DNA of 64,000 nt from Streptomyces chrestomyceticus JCM 4735 (GTDB taxonomy: Bacteria; Actinomycetota; Actinomycetes; Streptomycetales; Streptomycetaceae), in NCBI RefSeq assembly GCF_003865135.1, contig NZ_BHZC01000001.1:1550001-1614000 (forward strand), written 5' to 3'. The notes under the pieces were generated by a model. That model had not been told where the DNA came from, ran no database searches, and worked only from the letters and a program-made list of their open reading frames with translations. Position numbers and translations under genes: made by a program. Below, piece by piece: positions 17,585 through 29,600 of this stretch (positions are counted from its first letter, which is position 1; the number at the start of each line of letters is the position of its first letter).

Positions 17585-18984
17585 CGGGCACCGTCCGGGG
17601 GCGGGCCGGCCGGCGCGGCGGGCGGGGTGGCGGCCCCGTTCGCCGCGCCGGCCTCCTGGGCCGCGGCACCACCGTTGGCGCGGAGCCGTTCGGTGATGAG
17701 CGCGGCGAGCCGGTCGAGGCCCTGCTCGATGCGTTCGGGGGTGAGGGTGCTGATGGACAGGCGGAGCTGGCGGCACTGCGCGGACGCGCCGTAGAAGTGG
17801 TGCATCGGGGTGAACAGCACCCCGAAGCGGCGGGCCGCGTGCTGCAGGAAGGCGTCGGTGACGACGAACGGCACGCTGACGACGACGAAGAAGCCGCCGG
17901 TCGGCTCGTTCCAGGTGACGCCGGGGCAGTCGGCGAAGCGCCGGGCCAGTCCGGCCAGCACCTGGCTGAGGTTGCGCCGGTAGACGTCCGTCTCCCGGCG
18001 GTTGGCCTCGACCATGCTGCAGCCGTGCCGGAGCAGTTTGCCGCCGATGACCGCCTGGGCGATCGGCGAGGTGTTGACGGTGAGCATGCTCTTGATCTTC
18101 GACAGTTCGTCGGCCAGGAGCCGGTCGCCGCCGTCGCCGGTCACCCGCTGGTCGGCGACCACGAACCCGACCCGCGCCCCCGGGACCCCGGTCTTGGCGA
18201 ACGACCCCAGGTAGACGACCCGGCGGCCGCGGTCCAGGGACTTCAGCGTCGGCGGACGTTCGGCGGACGTGTGGAAGACGCCGTACGCGTTGTCCTCCAG
18301 CAGGAGGAGGTTCTCGCTCTCGGCGATCTCCAGCAACCGGTGCCGGTCGGCCACGTCCATGCTGGCGCCCACCGGGTTGGAGAAGTCGGGCGTCACGTAG
18401 CAGGCGCGCACCCGCCGGCCCGCGGCCCGCGCGCGGCGCAGTTGGGTGAGCAGGTCGTCCAGATCGATGCCGTGCTCCCCGGTGTGCACCGGCAGCACGG
18501 GCAGGTCGGCGAGGAGCGCGGCGCCGGTGAGGCCGACGTAGGCGGGCCGGGGCGCGAGCACGGCGTCCCGGCTGCCGGCCCGCAGCGCGCGCAGGACGAG
18601 GAACATCGCCTCCTGGCAGCCGACCGTGACGACCACGGACCCGTCCACGGCCTCGATGCCCTCGTCCACGGCCAGGCCCCGCGCGATCAGCCCGGCGATG
18701 ATCCCTTTCGTCTCGCCGTACTGGTACAGGGTCCGGGCGATTTCCGTTTCCGTCATCCGGCGCTCGGACCGCAGATGATCGCAGAAGGTCTGCAGGTATT
18801 CATGCACCTGAGCTGCGTCGTAAAAGCCTTCGTACGGCCGCCCCGCCGCGAAAGAGATCGCTTCCGGATACTCGTCGGCGATCTGATTCAGAAGATTCAT
18901 GGACTCCATCGAGGCGTCGGCCAGCGAAGCGTGCAGCGTCGCGGCATTCAACTCGGCGACAATTTCCGGTTGCGTGATTTCCAT
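17581..18984 (-). CDS. hpgT: 4-hydroxyphenylglycine aminotransferase (PLP-dependent)
   Basis: 467 residues, fold-type I aminotransferase of the MocR/AAT-I type. In Hpg clusters this enzyme turns 4-hydroxyphenylglyoxylate into L-Hpg, usually with Tyr as amino donor, which regenerates 4-hydroxyphenylpyruvate. The PLP lysine is Lys264 in LGSFAKTGVPGARVG; other cofactor segments are VTVGCQEAMFLVLRAL, YVTPDFSNPVG and LLLEDNAYG. ATG 18984 has AAGG about 7 bases upstream. The C-terminal about 30 residues are a low-complexity Ala/Pro/Gly tail. First gene of the minus operon hpgT-tyrA, divergent from hmaS-hmo, so all four Hpg genes face one 377-base control region. Confidence 0.92.
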   Translation of the reverse strand: MEITQPEIVAELNAATLHASLADASMESMNLLNQIADEYPEAISFAAGRPYEGFYDAAQVHEYLQTFCDHLRSERRMTETEIARTLYQYGETKGIIAGLIARGLAVDEGIEAVDGSVVVTVGCQEAMFLVLRALRAGSRDAVLAPRPAYVGLTGAALLADLPVLPVHTGEHGIDLDDLLTQLRRARAAGRRVRACYVTPDFSNPVGASMDVADRHRLLEIAESENLLLLEDNAYGVFHTSAERPPTLKSLDRGRRVVYLGSFAKTGVPGARVGFVVADQRVTGDGGDRLLADELSKIKSMLTVNTSPIAQAVIGGKLLRHGCSMVEANRRETDVYRRNLSQVLAGLARRFADCPGVTWNEPTGGFFVVVSVPFVVTDAFLQHAARRFGVLFTPMHHFYGASAQCRQLRLSISTLTPERIEQGLDRLAALITERLRANGGAAAQEAGAANGAATPPAAPAGPPPDGAR

Positions 18985-21687
<2,703 letters not shown>

Positions 21688-21748
21688 GCCGACCGGAGAC
21701 CGGCGGGCCGTAACCCCGGCGTGCCGGTGTCCCGCACGACAAGGCAAG

Positions 21749-21791
21749 ACGAAGCTCCTGGTGGCCGTTCCCCGGCCACCAGGAGCTTCGT
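21749..21791. terminator. 18-bp perfect bidirectional terminator
   Basis: Arms 21749-21766 and 21774-21791 are exact reverse complements (core GAAGCTCCTGGTGGCC) with a 7-base loop. It lies between the convergent hmo and ferredoxin genes and closes both units. Confidence 0.92.
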
Positions 21792-21835
21792 CGTGGTGTT
21801 CCCGGTGGCCCGGCGCGCCGCCGGGCCCGCCGGCG

Positions 21836-22051
21836 CTACGAGGCGTCGGTCTCCATCTCGTGCACCGCGATGGCGCCGGCCGGGCAGCGCAGGGCCGCCG
21901 TCCGTACCTTCGCCTCCAGTTCAGCGGGCGGCGCCGGGTCGGTGAGCCGCACCGTGCCGTCCTCCTCCGACTGGTCGAAGACCGCGGGCACCAGCAGCTT
22001 GCACATGCCGGAAGCGGCGCAGATCTCCGGGTCCACCCGTACCTCGACCAT
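21836..22051 (-). CDS. Small ferredoxin, P450 redox partner
   Basis: 71 residues, a single-cluster ferredoxin of the type next to actinobacterial P450s. Cys11 and Cys17 (EICAASGMCKLL, CxxxxxC) and a later Cys in LRCPAGAIAV are the ligands, which fits a [3Fe-4S] cluster since the middle Cys of the usual CxxCxxC is replaced. GAGGAG stands 7-8 bases before ATG 22051. Last gene of the minus unit halogenase-P450-P450-ferredoxin, 58 bases after the second P450. It should pass electrons to one or both cross-linking P450s; no ferredoxin reductase is in the window. Confidence 0.9.
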   Translation of the reverse strand: MVEVRVDPEICAASGMCKLLVPAVFDQSEEDGTVRLTDPAPPAELEAKVRTAALRCPAGAIAVHEMETDAS

Positions 22052-22109
22052 CGTGCTCTCCTCATCTGCGGGGTGTCCGGGCGCCGCGCGCCCTGGTGGT
22101 TCCCGGCCG

Positions 22110-23324
22110 TCACCAGGCGACCGGGAGGCGCTCCAGGCCGTAGGCGATAGAGTTCGTCTTGTGCGGCACGTCGGCGGCGGGCACGGCCAGCCGCAGGTCG
22201 GGGAAGCGCCGCCACAGCGCCAGGTAGGCGGTGCGCAGTTCCATCCTGCCGAGTGCGGCGCCGATGCAGTGGTGGATGCCGTGCCCGAAGGCGATGTGCG
22301 GCAGCGGGTCGCGCTCGACGTCGAACCGGTCGACATCGGGACCGAGCGCCGGGTCGCGGTTGGCCATCGGGATCGAGCAGACGATCTCCTCCCCCGCCTT
22401 GACCAGTTGTCCGGCCACGACCACGTCCTCGACCGCGGTACGCGGGGTCGGCGCGTGGGCGACGGACAGGAAGCGCAGCAGTTCGTCGACCACGCGGTCC
22501 ACGTTCTTCTCGGGGTCCGCCAGCAGGATGGCGAGCTGGTCCGGGTGTTCCAGGAGGGCCAGCACGCCGAGGCTGATCATGCCGGTGACGTTGTCGAGCC
22601 CGGCGAGCACCATCAGGCCGCAGATGCCGAGCAGTTCCTCGTCGTCGAAGTTGTCGCCGTGGTCGCGGATGAGCTGGCCGATGAACCCCTCGTCGGGGTC
22701 CTTGCGCTGCCGTTTGACCAGCGCGCGCAGGTAGCCGGAGGTGTACGCCTGGGCGGCGGCCCGGTCCTTGCGGCTGCGGTCCTGCTCGAGCTGCCACTGG
22801 TGCTTGACCAGGAACTCGCGCCGGTCGTCGCGGGGCACGCCGAGCAGTTCGCACAGGACGGCGCCGGAGATCGGGCTCGCGTAGAGGTCCACGAGGTCGG
22901 CGGGCTGCCCGTTGCGCTCCATGGCGTCCAGGCAGCGTTCCGCGATCTGTTCCGTCACCGGCTTGAGCCGCTGGATGCGGCGCACCGTGAACTCCGGTGT
23001 GAGCATCTTGCGGAGCCGGGTGTGCTCGGGCTGGTCGTAGTCCATGAGGTGGCCGGACATCTCCTGCGGGCGGTGCTTGCTGCCGCCGCGTACGGCCTGG
23101 GCGCGGAACCGGCGCTGGTTGCTGAAGCGGACGTGGTCGCCCATCACCTGGCGGACCGCTTCGTAGCCCAGGGCCATCCAGATGGGCTCGGGCGCGGCCC
23201 CGGGCGCCGGGGCCACCTCCTCCTTGACGAGGGCGCCCTGGGCGCGCTGCTGGCGGATGTCGTCGGACGGGCCGAAACCGGCCCTGCGGGCATGGTCGAA
23301 CTGGTGCTGGGTCTCCTCCGGCAT
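22110..23324 (-). CDS. Cytochrome P450, peptide side-chain cross-linking (Oxy-type), second of two
   Basis: 404 residues. ATG 23324 is chosen over ATG 23339 because AGGAGG lies 5 bases before it and it clears the stop of the previous gene by 8 bases. Heme loop [15 protein letters not shown] (Cys near residue 354), ExxR motif DELLR. It carries PRDD (GVPRDDRREF, near residue 162), the motif by which glycopeptide Oxy enzymes contact the NRPS X domain. The I-helix reads AGLDNVTG, with Asn in place of the usual Thr, as in Oxy enzymes that couple phenols rather than insert oxygen. It should make one of two links in the complestatin-type peptide (aryl ether or Trp-Hpg biaryl); which one cannot be told here. 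By order it matches what I recall as comJ. Confidence 0.88.
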   Translation of the reverse strand: MPEETQHQFDHARRAGFGPSDDIRQQRAQGALVKEEVAPAPGAAPEPIWMALGYEAVRQVMGDHVRFSNQRRFRAQAVRGGSKHRPQEMSGHLMDYDQPEHTRLRKMLTPEFTVRRIQRLKPVTEQIAERCLDAMERNGQPADLVDLYASPISGAVLCELLGVPRDDRREFLVKHQWQLEQDRSRKDRAAAQAYTSGYLRALVKRQRKDPDEGFIGQLIRDHGDNFDDEELLGICGLMVLAGLDNVTGMISLGVLALLEHPDQLAILLADPEKNVDRVVDELLRFLSVAHAPTPRTAVEDVVVAGQLVKAGEEIVCSIPMANRDPALGPDVDRFDVERDPLPHIAFGHGIHHCIGAALGRMELRTAYLALWRRFPDLRLAVPAADVPHKTNSIAYGLERLPVAW

Positions 23325-23332
23325 TGCGCCTC

Positions 23333-24523
23333 CTACCATTCGACGGGCAAGGATTCCAGGGCGTACTGACGTGACCGGGCGGGCCGGAAGCGGACCTTCT
23401 CCGGCGGTACCGCAAGCCGCAGGCCGGGGAAGCGGCGCAGCAGTGCCGGGAAGGCGATGCGCAGTTCCATCCTGGCCAGCGGGGCACCGAGGCAGTGATG
23501 GATGCCGTGCCCGAAGGCCATGTGCGGGGTCGGCTCGCGGGTGATGTCGAAGCGGTCCTCGGGTTCGCCCGCGGCCGGTACGCGGTTGGCGGCCAGCAGG
23601 GAACAGGCCACGCTCTCCCCGGCCTTGATCTGCTGGCCGCCGATGGTGACGTCTTCCAGCGCGGTGCGGGGCGAGGCGGTGTGGATGACCGTGAGGTAGC
23701 GGACCATCTCCTCCACGGCGCGGTCGGTCAGCTCGGGGTTGTCGCGCCAGAGCGCGAGCTGGTCCGGGTGCTCCAGCAGCAGCAGGGTGCCCAGGCCGAT
23801 GATGCTGGCGACCTGTTCGAAGCCGGCCGCCATCACCGTCGCGCCGATGCCGGCCAGCTCCGCGTCGGAGATCGCCGAGCCCTGTTCGCGGACCAGGTTC
23901 CCGATCATGTCCTCGCCGGGGTTGCGGCGCCGCCGCTCGGCGAGCTGTCCCATGTACGCCCAGTACGCCTTGCCGGCCGCCAACTGCTGTTCCTGGGTAC
24001 GGCCGACGTCGCGGGTGATGTCGAGGTAGCGGGCCAGTTCCGTCTGGTCGTCCCGGGGCACGCCGAGCAGCTCGCAGCTCACGAGCCCCGGGATCGGCCA
24101 GGCGAAGTACCGTACGAGGTCCGCGGGGCGCCCGATGCGCTCCATGGTGTCGAGGCAGTCCTCGACCACCTCCTCGACGCGCGGCTCCAGCCGGCGCATC
24201 CGCCGCACCGTGTACTCCGCCGTGAGGAGTTTGCGCAGCCGGGTGTGGTCGGGCGGGTCGTACTGGAGGAGGTTGCCCGCCTGCACCAGGTTCTGCGCGT
24301 CCTCCTCGCTGTCGGCGGGCGGCCGGGTGCTGAACCGTTCGGTGTCGGAGAGCACCGCCCGTACCTCGGCGTGCCCGGTGGCCACCCAGCCGAGCTGGCG
24401 GGACGGGCCGATGGTCACGTCGGTCTCGACCAGGGGTGTCTCCCTGGCCATCGCGACGAGTTCGGGCACCGGGTCGAAGCGGTCCCGCCGGTAGTGGGCG
24501 GGAATCTCGGGTGTCTCGGGCAT
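23333..24523 (-). CDS. Cytochrome P450, peptide side-chain cross-linking (Oxy-type), first of two
   Basis: 396 residues from ATG 24523, preceded by GGAAAGGA. As given, the frame continues upstream without a stop into the halogenase, but that fusion comes from a one-base frameshift near 24585 (see halogenase). Heme loop [15 protein letters not shown], ExxR motif EEMVR, PRDD motif ([10 protein letters not shown], near residue 156) for docking on the X domain. The I-helix reads [12 protein letters not shown], with neither the usual acid-Thr pair nor the DN of the other P450. Substrate: the NRPS-bound heptapeptide on the last carrier domain. By gene order after the halogenase it matches what I recall as comI. 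Confidence 0.88.
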   Translation of the reverse strand: MPETPEIPAHYRRDRFDPVPELVAMARETPLVETDVTIGPSRQLGWVATGHAEVRAVLSDTERFSTRPPADSEEDAQNLVQAGNLLQYDPPDHTRLRKLLTAEYTVRRMRRLEPRVEEVVEDCLDTMERIGRPADLVRYFAWPIPGLVSCELLGVPRDDQTELARYLDITRDVGRTQEQQLAAGKAYWAYMGQLAERRRRNPGEDMIGNLVREQGSAISDAELAGIGATVMAAGFEQVASIIGLGTLLLLEHPDQLALWRDNPELTDRAVEEMVRYLTVIHTASPRTALEDVTIGGQQIKAGESVACSLLAANRVPAAGEPEDRFDITREPTPHMAFGHGIHHCLGAPLARMELRIAFPALLRRFPGLRLAVPPEKVRFRPARSRQYALESLPVEW

Positions 24524-24548
24524 CCGCGGATCCTTTCCTGCGTCGGGG

Positions 24549-26065
24549 TCAGCCGCTGCTGGCGGGGAGCCAGAACATGCCGTCGGGGACGAGACGAGTC
24601 CGCCGGGGACGAGGGGGGCCTCCGGTTCGGCGTCGGCGCCCAGCAGGGCCCGCATCTGCACCTGCGAGCCCTCGCGGGTGACCTGGCTGACCACGGAGGA
24701 CTTGAACAGCGGCAGCATGCTGCCGTCCTCGCTGTGCGCCAACTGGTCCACGGCGCCCGCGAACTCCGCCGAGTCGGCCCGCAGCCGTTCCACCATCGCG
24801 TCGGCCTCGGACAGTGCCGCCTCCCCGGACGAGACGCCGCCGACCAGGTCGACGAACGCCTCCATCTCGGTGCGGTCGTGGTGGGTGACCTTCTTCGCCT
24901 GCCAGAAGTAGGACTGCTCGCTGTGGTGCATCTCGTAGAACGAGAGCAGGAACTCGTAGAAGACGCTGTACTCGCGCCGGTAGCGCGCCTCGAACTCGCG
25001 GACCGCCACCGTATCGTCGACCAGCCCGGCCAACGCGCTGTTGATGCTGCGGGCGGCCAGCAGGCCGCTGTAGGTCGCCAGGTGGACACCGGAGGAGAAC
25101 ACCGGGTCGACGAAGCACGCCGCGTCGCCCACCAGGAGCATGCCGGGGCGGGCGAACGTCGTCTGGTGGTACGAGTAGTCCTTGCGGACGCGCAGTTGGC
25201 CGTACTGGCCGTCGGTGACCCGGGTGGCGCCGGACAGGTACTCCGATATCAGGGGGCACTCGGCTATCAGGGCCGTGAGCGCGCGCTCGCGGTCGCCCTG
25301 GATCTTGTCCGCCATGTCGCGCCGTACCACCGCGCCCACGCTGGTCAGGGTGGGGCTGAGCGGGATGTACCAGAACCAGCCGCTGTCGAAGGCGACCGAG
25401 AGGATGTTGCCGGAGTTCGGCTCGGGCAGCCGCTTGCCGCCCTCGAAGTAGCCGAACAGGGCGAGGCTGCGGAAGAACTCCGAGTACTTCCGTTCGCCGC
25501 CCACCCGCTGGAAGAGCCGGCTCTTGTTGCCCGAGGCGTCCACCACGTACGTCCCGTACGCCTCGCGCCGCGCCCCGTCGGCGTCGGTGTAGCGCACGCC
25601 CCGGACCCGCTCGGCGTCCTCGATCACGTCCGCGACGGCGCAGCCCTCGCGGACCACCGCGCCGGACCGCCCGGCGTGCCGCAGCAGGATCTCGTCGAAC
25701 TTCGAGCGCTCCACCTGGTACGCGTACGAGGTCGGCCCGGCCATGCGCTCCGAGACGGAGAAGGAGAACGTCCACGGCTCGGGCGTCGCCCCCCAGCGGA
25801 AGGTGCCGCCCCGCTTGCGGGTGAAGCCCGCCGCCGCCAGGTCGTCCGCGACCCCGGTCAGCCGGCACACCCCGTGCACCGTCGACGGCAGCAGCGACTC
25901 GCCGATCTGGTAGCGGGGGAAGAACTCCTTCTCCAGCACCAGTACCCGGTGTCCCTGCCGCGCCACCAGCGCGGCCAGCGTCGAACCGGCCGGCCCGCCG
26001 CCGACGACCACCACGTCGAACGTCTCCGAGCGAGCGGAGTTCCCTGCGTTCGCTGAATTCGCCAC
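24549..26065 (-). CDS. FAD-dependent halogenase (chlorinates Hpg rings), with apparent frameshift near its end
   Basis: About 505 residues after correction. It chlorinates aromatic residues, in this pathway probably Hpg bound to the NRPS; complestatin has two 3,5-dichloro-Hpg. FAD motif [12 protein letters not shown] at the N-terminus, halogenase motif WFWYIP near residue 227, and [21 protein letters not shown] 26065 is taken as start (GGGGAGAGG just before it); ATG 26080 is possible. As given, the frame does not stop but runs into the P450, giving a 915-residue pseudo-fusion. Adding one C to the run of four at 24585-24588 (G on the plus strand) restores the ending [14 protein letters not shown] and a TGA at 24549, the normal end for this family. 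So I read two genes. Recalled as comH in the complestatin cluster. Confidence 0.88.
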
Positions 26066-26137
26066 GGCCCTCTCCCCCATTCTCGGGCGGAATGTTTCTG
26101 TGCGTTTGCGCGCAGAATCCTGTCCGCCTGCTATTCG

Positions 26138-26166
26138 ATTGTTAATTTTCTCTGAGAAGTCGTCAA
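26138..26166 (-). promoter_or_regulatory. Candidate promoter of the halogenase-P450-P450-ferredoxin unit
   Basis: On the minus strand TTGACG (26166-26161) is followed 17 bases later by AACAAT (26143-26138), in an AT-rich pocket unusual for the window, 73 bases before the halogenase GTG. It fits a vegetative-type promoter with one mismatch in each hexamer. Confidence 0.45.
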
Positions 26167-26351
26167 GGAAGGCGATTTGACACCGGGTTGCGGTGCGCGC
26201 CGGCCGGGGCGGGCGGCGCCGCCACGTCCGCGGACCCGGCGGCGATCACGTACCCGCCGGACCGCGCCCACGCCCCACCGCGACCGGGCCCGGCGGTGCG
26301 GTGCCGGACGCGGCCGCCCCGGTTCCCGTCCGTACGCGGGAACGTCCCCGC

Positions 26352-26379
26352 GGGGGCGGCCCGTGTCCGGACCGCCCCC
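26352..26379 (-). terminator. Hairpin terminator of the NRPS operon
   Basis: GGGGGCGG (26352-26359) and CCGCCCCC (26372-26379) pair over 8 bp with a 12-base loop, 24 bases after the stop of the mbtH-like gene on the minus strand. Confidence 0.6.
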
Positions 26380-26403
26380 TCCATGGCCGTGCCGTGTGCG
26401 CGG

Positions 26404-26625
26404 TTACGCGTTGCCGCTCCGGCTCATTTCCGCGATGAGACTCTTCGGACGCATGTCCGTCCAGTTCTCGTCGATGTAGTCGAGGCATTCCTGCCGGCCG
26501 GCTTCTCCGTGCACCGAGGTCCAGCCTTCCGGAATTTCCGCGAAAGCGGGCCAGAGCGAGTGCTGGCCCTCGTCGTTGACGAGCACCAGGAAGGTGCCGT
26601 TCTCGTTGTCGAACGGATTGGTCAT
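26404..26625 (-). CDS. MbtH-like protein
   Basis: 73 residues. MbtH proteins bind adenylation domains and are needed for their folding or activity, notably for Tyr/Hpg-type domains of glycopeptide NRPSs. The conserved pattern is present: [24 protein letters not shown], then IPEGW, and [11 protein letters not shown]. Start ATG 26625 overlaps the comD stop as ATGA and has GGAAAGGA 6 bases upstream, so it is translated with the NRPS genes. It is the last gene of that operon. As the only copy in the window it should serve all seven adenylation domains. Confidence 0.95.
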   Translation of the reverse strand: MTNPFDNENGTFLVLVNDEGQHSLWPAFAEIPEGWTSVHGEAGRQECLDYIDENWTDMRPKSLIAEMSRSGNA

Positions 26626-29600
26626 GACGGGTTCCTTTCCCCTGTCGGCCGCACGGCCTGGAGTTTTTCCGCTACGACGCGCCCGATCTGTGCCAAGGGC
26701 GCGGGCTGGAGCATGTCGTTGTGGTCGACGGCGATGTCATGGGTGTCGATGTCGCCCGCGACGAAGGTCCGCCAACTGGCGACGGCGTCCCACGCCTGGG
26801 AGTTCTCGGGCCGGTTGACGGTGGCGACGAAGACCACGAGGTCGCCGCCGAACCGCTTCGGGGTGTAGCCGTACGACAGCCGGCCCGAGTTGACGGTCAC
26901 TTCCCTGATGGCGGTCAGGAGCTGTTCGTCCAGGCCCAGTCCGGCGACGCCGGCACCGTCGCCGCCGGCCTCCCCGCCGCCGTCCGGCGGCCCCTGCGCG
27001 CCCAGTTCGCGGCGCATCGTGACGTCCTCGCCCTCGCGGGCGGCGGGCGTCTCGCCGAAGAACTCGCCGGTGTCCCCGCCGAGATAGGTGTCGAGCAGGG
27101 CGAGCAGGGCCACCTTCTCGCCCTGGGCCTCCAGGGCGGTGGCGACCGCGTAGGCCACGGTACCGCCGAAGGACCAGCCGAGGAGGTGGTACGGGCCGCT
27201 GGGCTGGACGGTGCGGATCTGGTCGACGTAGTCGGCGGCCATCTCCTCCATGGTCAGCGGCAGCGGCTCGGGCCCGGCCAGGCCGCGGGCCTGGAGCCCG
27301 TAGACCGGCCGGTCGGCGGGCAGGTGCGGCAGCAGGCCCCGGTAGCCCCAGCTCAGCCCGAGGCTGGGGTGGAGGCAGAACAGCGGCGGTTGGCTGCCCT
27401 GGGTCCGCAGCGGCAGCAGGACGCCGAGGTCGCCGCGGCTGGTGCCGCGGGCCGCGCCGGTACGAGCCGGGCGCGCGCTGCTCGCGTCCGCCACGGTGAG
27501 CAGGCCGGCCGTGCTGCGCCGCGCCCGGTCGCCGGTGTGCAGCATCCGCTCGCCGGGCGGTCCGAAGGGGTCCGCGACGAACCGTTCACCGGTCAACGCG
27601 GAGCCGCCCGCGTATCCGCGTGCCGTCGCCGCGCCCGCGACGTACAGGTCGCCGGTGACGCCGGGCGGGACCGGCCGCAGCAGGTCGTCGAGGACGTAGG
27701 CGCGGGTGTTGGGCACCGGTCGGCCCGTGGGCAGCGACGACGGCACGGACTCGTGCGGGGCCGCCCGGTGTTCGAGCCAGGGGCCAGCCGTCCCGGCGGC
27801 GGCGTGGCCGGTGACCACGGTGACGTCCGGGTGCATCGCCCGCCACTTCAGCAGGCCGTCGTCGGCCTCCGGCGTGCCCGCCGACACCACGAGGACTTCC
27901 GTGGGCCGCTGCCCGTCCGGCAGTTCGGTGAGCGTCGGCAGCAAGTCCCGGGTGGTCACCAGCAGCCGTGCGGTGCCGGTCCCGTCGGGTGTGCGGACGT
28001 CCTCCGGCGCGCCGAGCCGGACGCTGCCGCCGCCGCACAGGGCCGCGAGCAGCGGGATGACGAGCGCCGCGACGGGGGCCCGGGTGTCGAGCAGGGCCGT
28101 GCCGCCGGCCGCCGGGGTGGCCTGGGTGCGGTACGCCGTCTGGCCGGCCAGTGTGCGGTGGTCGACGACGGCCGCGGGGCCGTCCGGTGCCGTGCCGTCG
28201 AGGACCAGCGCGGGCTGGGCGGGCAGCGGCGGCCGGAATTCCGGTTCCGCCGTGCCGGATGCGGCGGTCAGCGGGTCGTCCAGGACGACGGTCGGCACCG
28301 GGCCGTCCGCCGACAGCCGCGCGGCCGTGGCCGCAGTGCAGACCAGGGCGGCGGGCCGGCTCGTGCTCAGGACGGTCTCGATGTCCCCGACCGGCCGGTG
28401 GGAGTCCACCGGGCGGCAGACGGCGCCGGACTTCAGGACGCCGGTGAGCGCGACCAGGAAGGCGGTGGTGACCGGTTCCGCCACCGCCACGACGTCCCCG
28501 GCGCCGATGCCCCGCTTCCTCAGCCGGCGGGCCAGCGCACCGCTCGCGGTGTCCAGCGCGCCGTAGGTGAGCACGCCGTCCGGGTCGGTGGCGGCCACCG
28601 CGTCCGGGGTGCGGGCCGCCTGCGCGGCCAGTTGCTCGACGACGGTACGGTCCGGGATCTCGGCGGCGGTGCCGTGGAAGTCCGCCACCAGGCGGCGGAA
28701 CTCCTCCTCGTCCAGCAGGACGTCCACCCGGCTCAGGGACAGTTCGGGATCGGCCGCGAGCTGTTCCAGTACGCGCACCAGCCGGTCGGCGAACGCCTGC
28801 GCGGTGTCGTGGTCGAACAGGTCGGTGGCGTACGTGAGGTGGCCGTCCATGCCGTCCGGGGAACCGTCGGCGCGCTGCCGCTCGGTCAGGCCGACCGACA
28901 GGTCCAGCTCGCCGGTCGCGCCGCCCACGTCGAGGCGGCCGGTGCGCAGGCCGGGCAGCTCCCACGGGTCCCACACCTCGGTCCTGCCCTCGTGGACGTC
29001 CAGGCCGACCTGGAAGACGGGGTGCCGGTCCACGGAGGGCGGCAGCGGCAGCGCGTCCACCACCCGCTCGAAGGGCACGTCCTGGTGGTTGACGGCCTCG
29101 CGGTGGGTCTGCTGGACCCTGCGCAGCAGTTCGAGGAAGCCGGGGTCGCCGGAGGTGTCCGTCCGCAGGGCCAGCGGGCCGTCGAACGGGCCCACCAGCC
29201 CCTCCAGGCCGTCCTCGTCCCGGCGTGCCCGGGTGGTGCCGAGGACGATGTCGGTGCCCGCGCCGAGCCGGGTGAGCAGCAGGGCCAGCGCGGCCTGGAC
29301 GACCATGAAGCCGGTGGCCTCGCGGGGTTCGGCCGCCGCCATCAGCCGGGCGTGGGCCGCCGCGTCCAGGCGCAGCGGTACGCGCTCGACGCGCCGCGAC
29401 GGCAGCGCGGGGCGCGGCCGGTCGGTGGGCAGTTCCAGTTCGCCGGCCAGTCCCGCCAGGGCGTCCTGCCAGTACGCGAGCTGGTCGCTGACCAGGCTCT
29501 CCGGCTCGTCGGCGCCGCGCAGCAGCTCCTGCTCCCACACGGCGTAGTCGGCGAACTGGAGGGGCAGCGGGGCCCGTTCGGGTGCCCGGCCTTCGCAGCG

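Larger units (their letters stand above)
26081..26403. other. 323-base region between mbtH-like gene and halogenase
   Basis: No gene is supported. From the NRPS side it holds the terminator hairpin at 26352-26379, then a GC-rich stretch without clear structure (about 26190-26350), then the AT-richer promoter pocket of the halogenase unit (26100-26170). It marks the border between two transcription units on the same strand. Confidence 0.6.

Noticed and set aside
23333..26080. A single halogenase-P450 fusion protein
   Set aside because: The joining segment is out-of-frame translation of the normal halogenase end; the P450 has its own start and ribosome site. Kept only as a finding to be checked.
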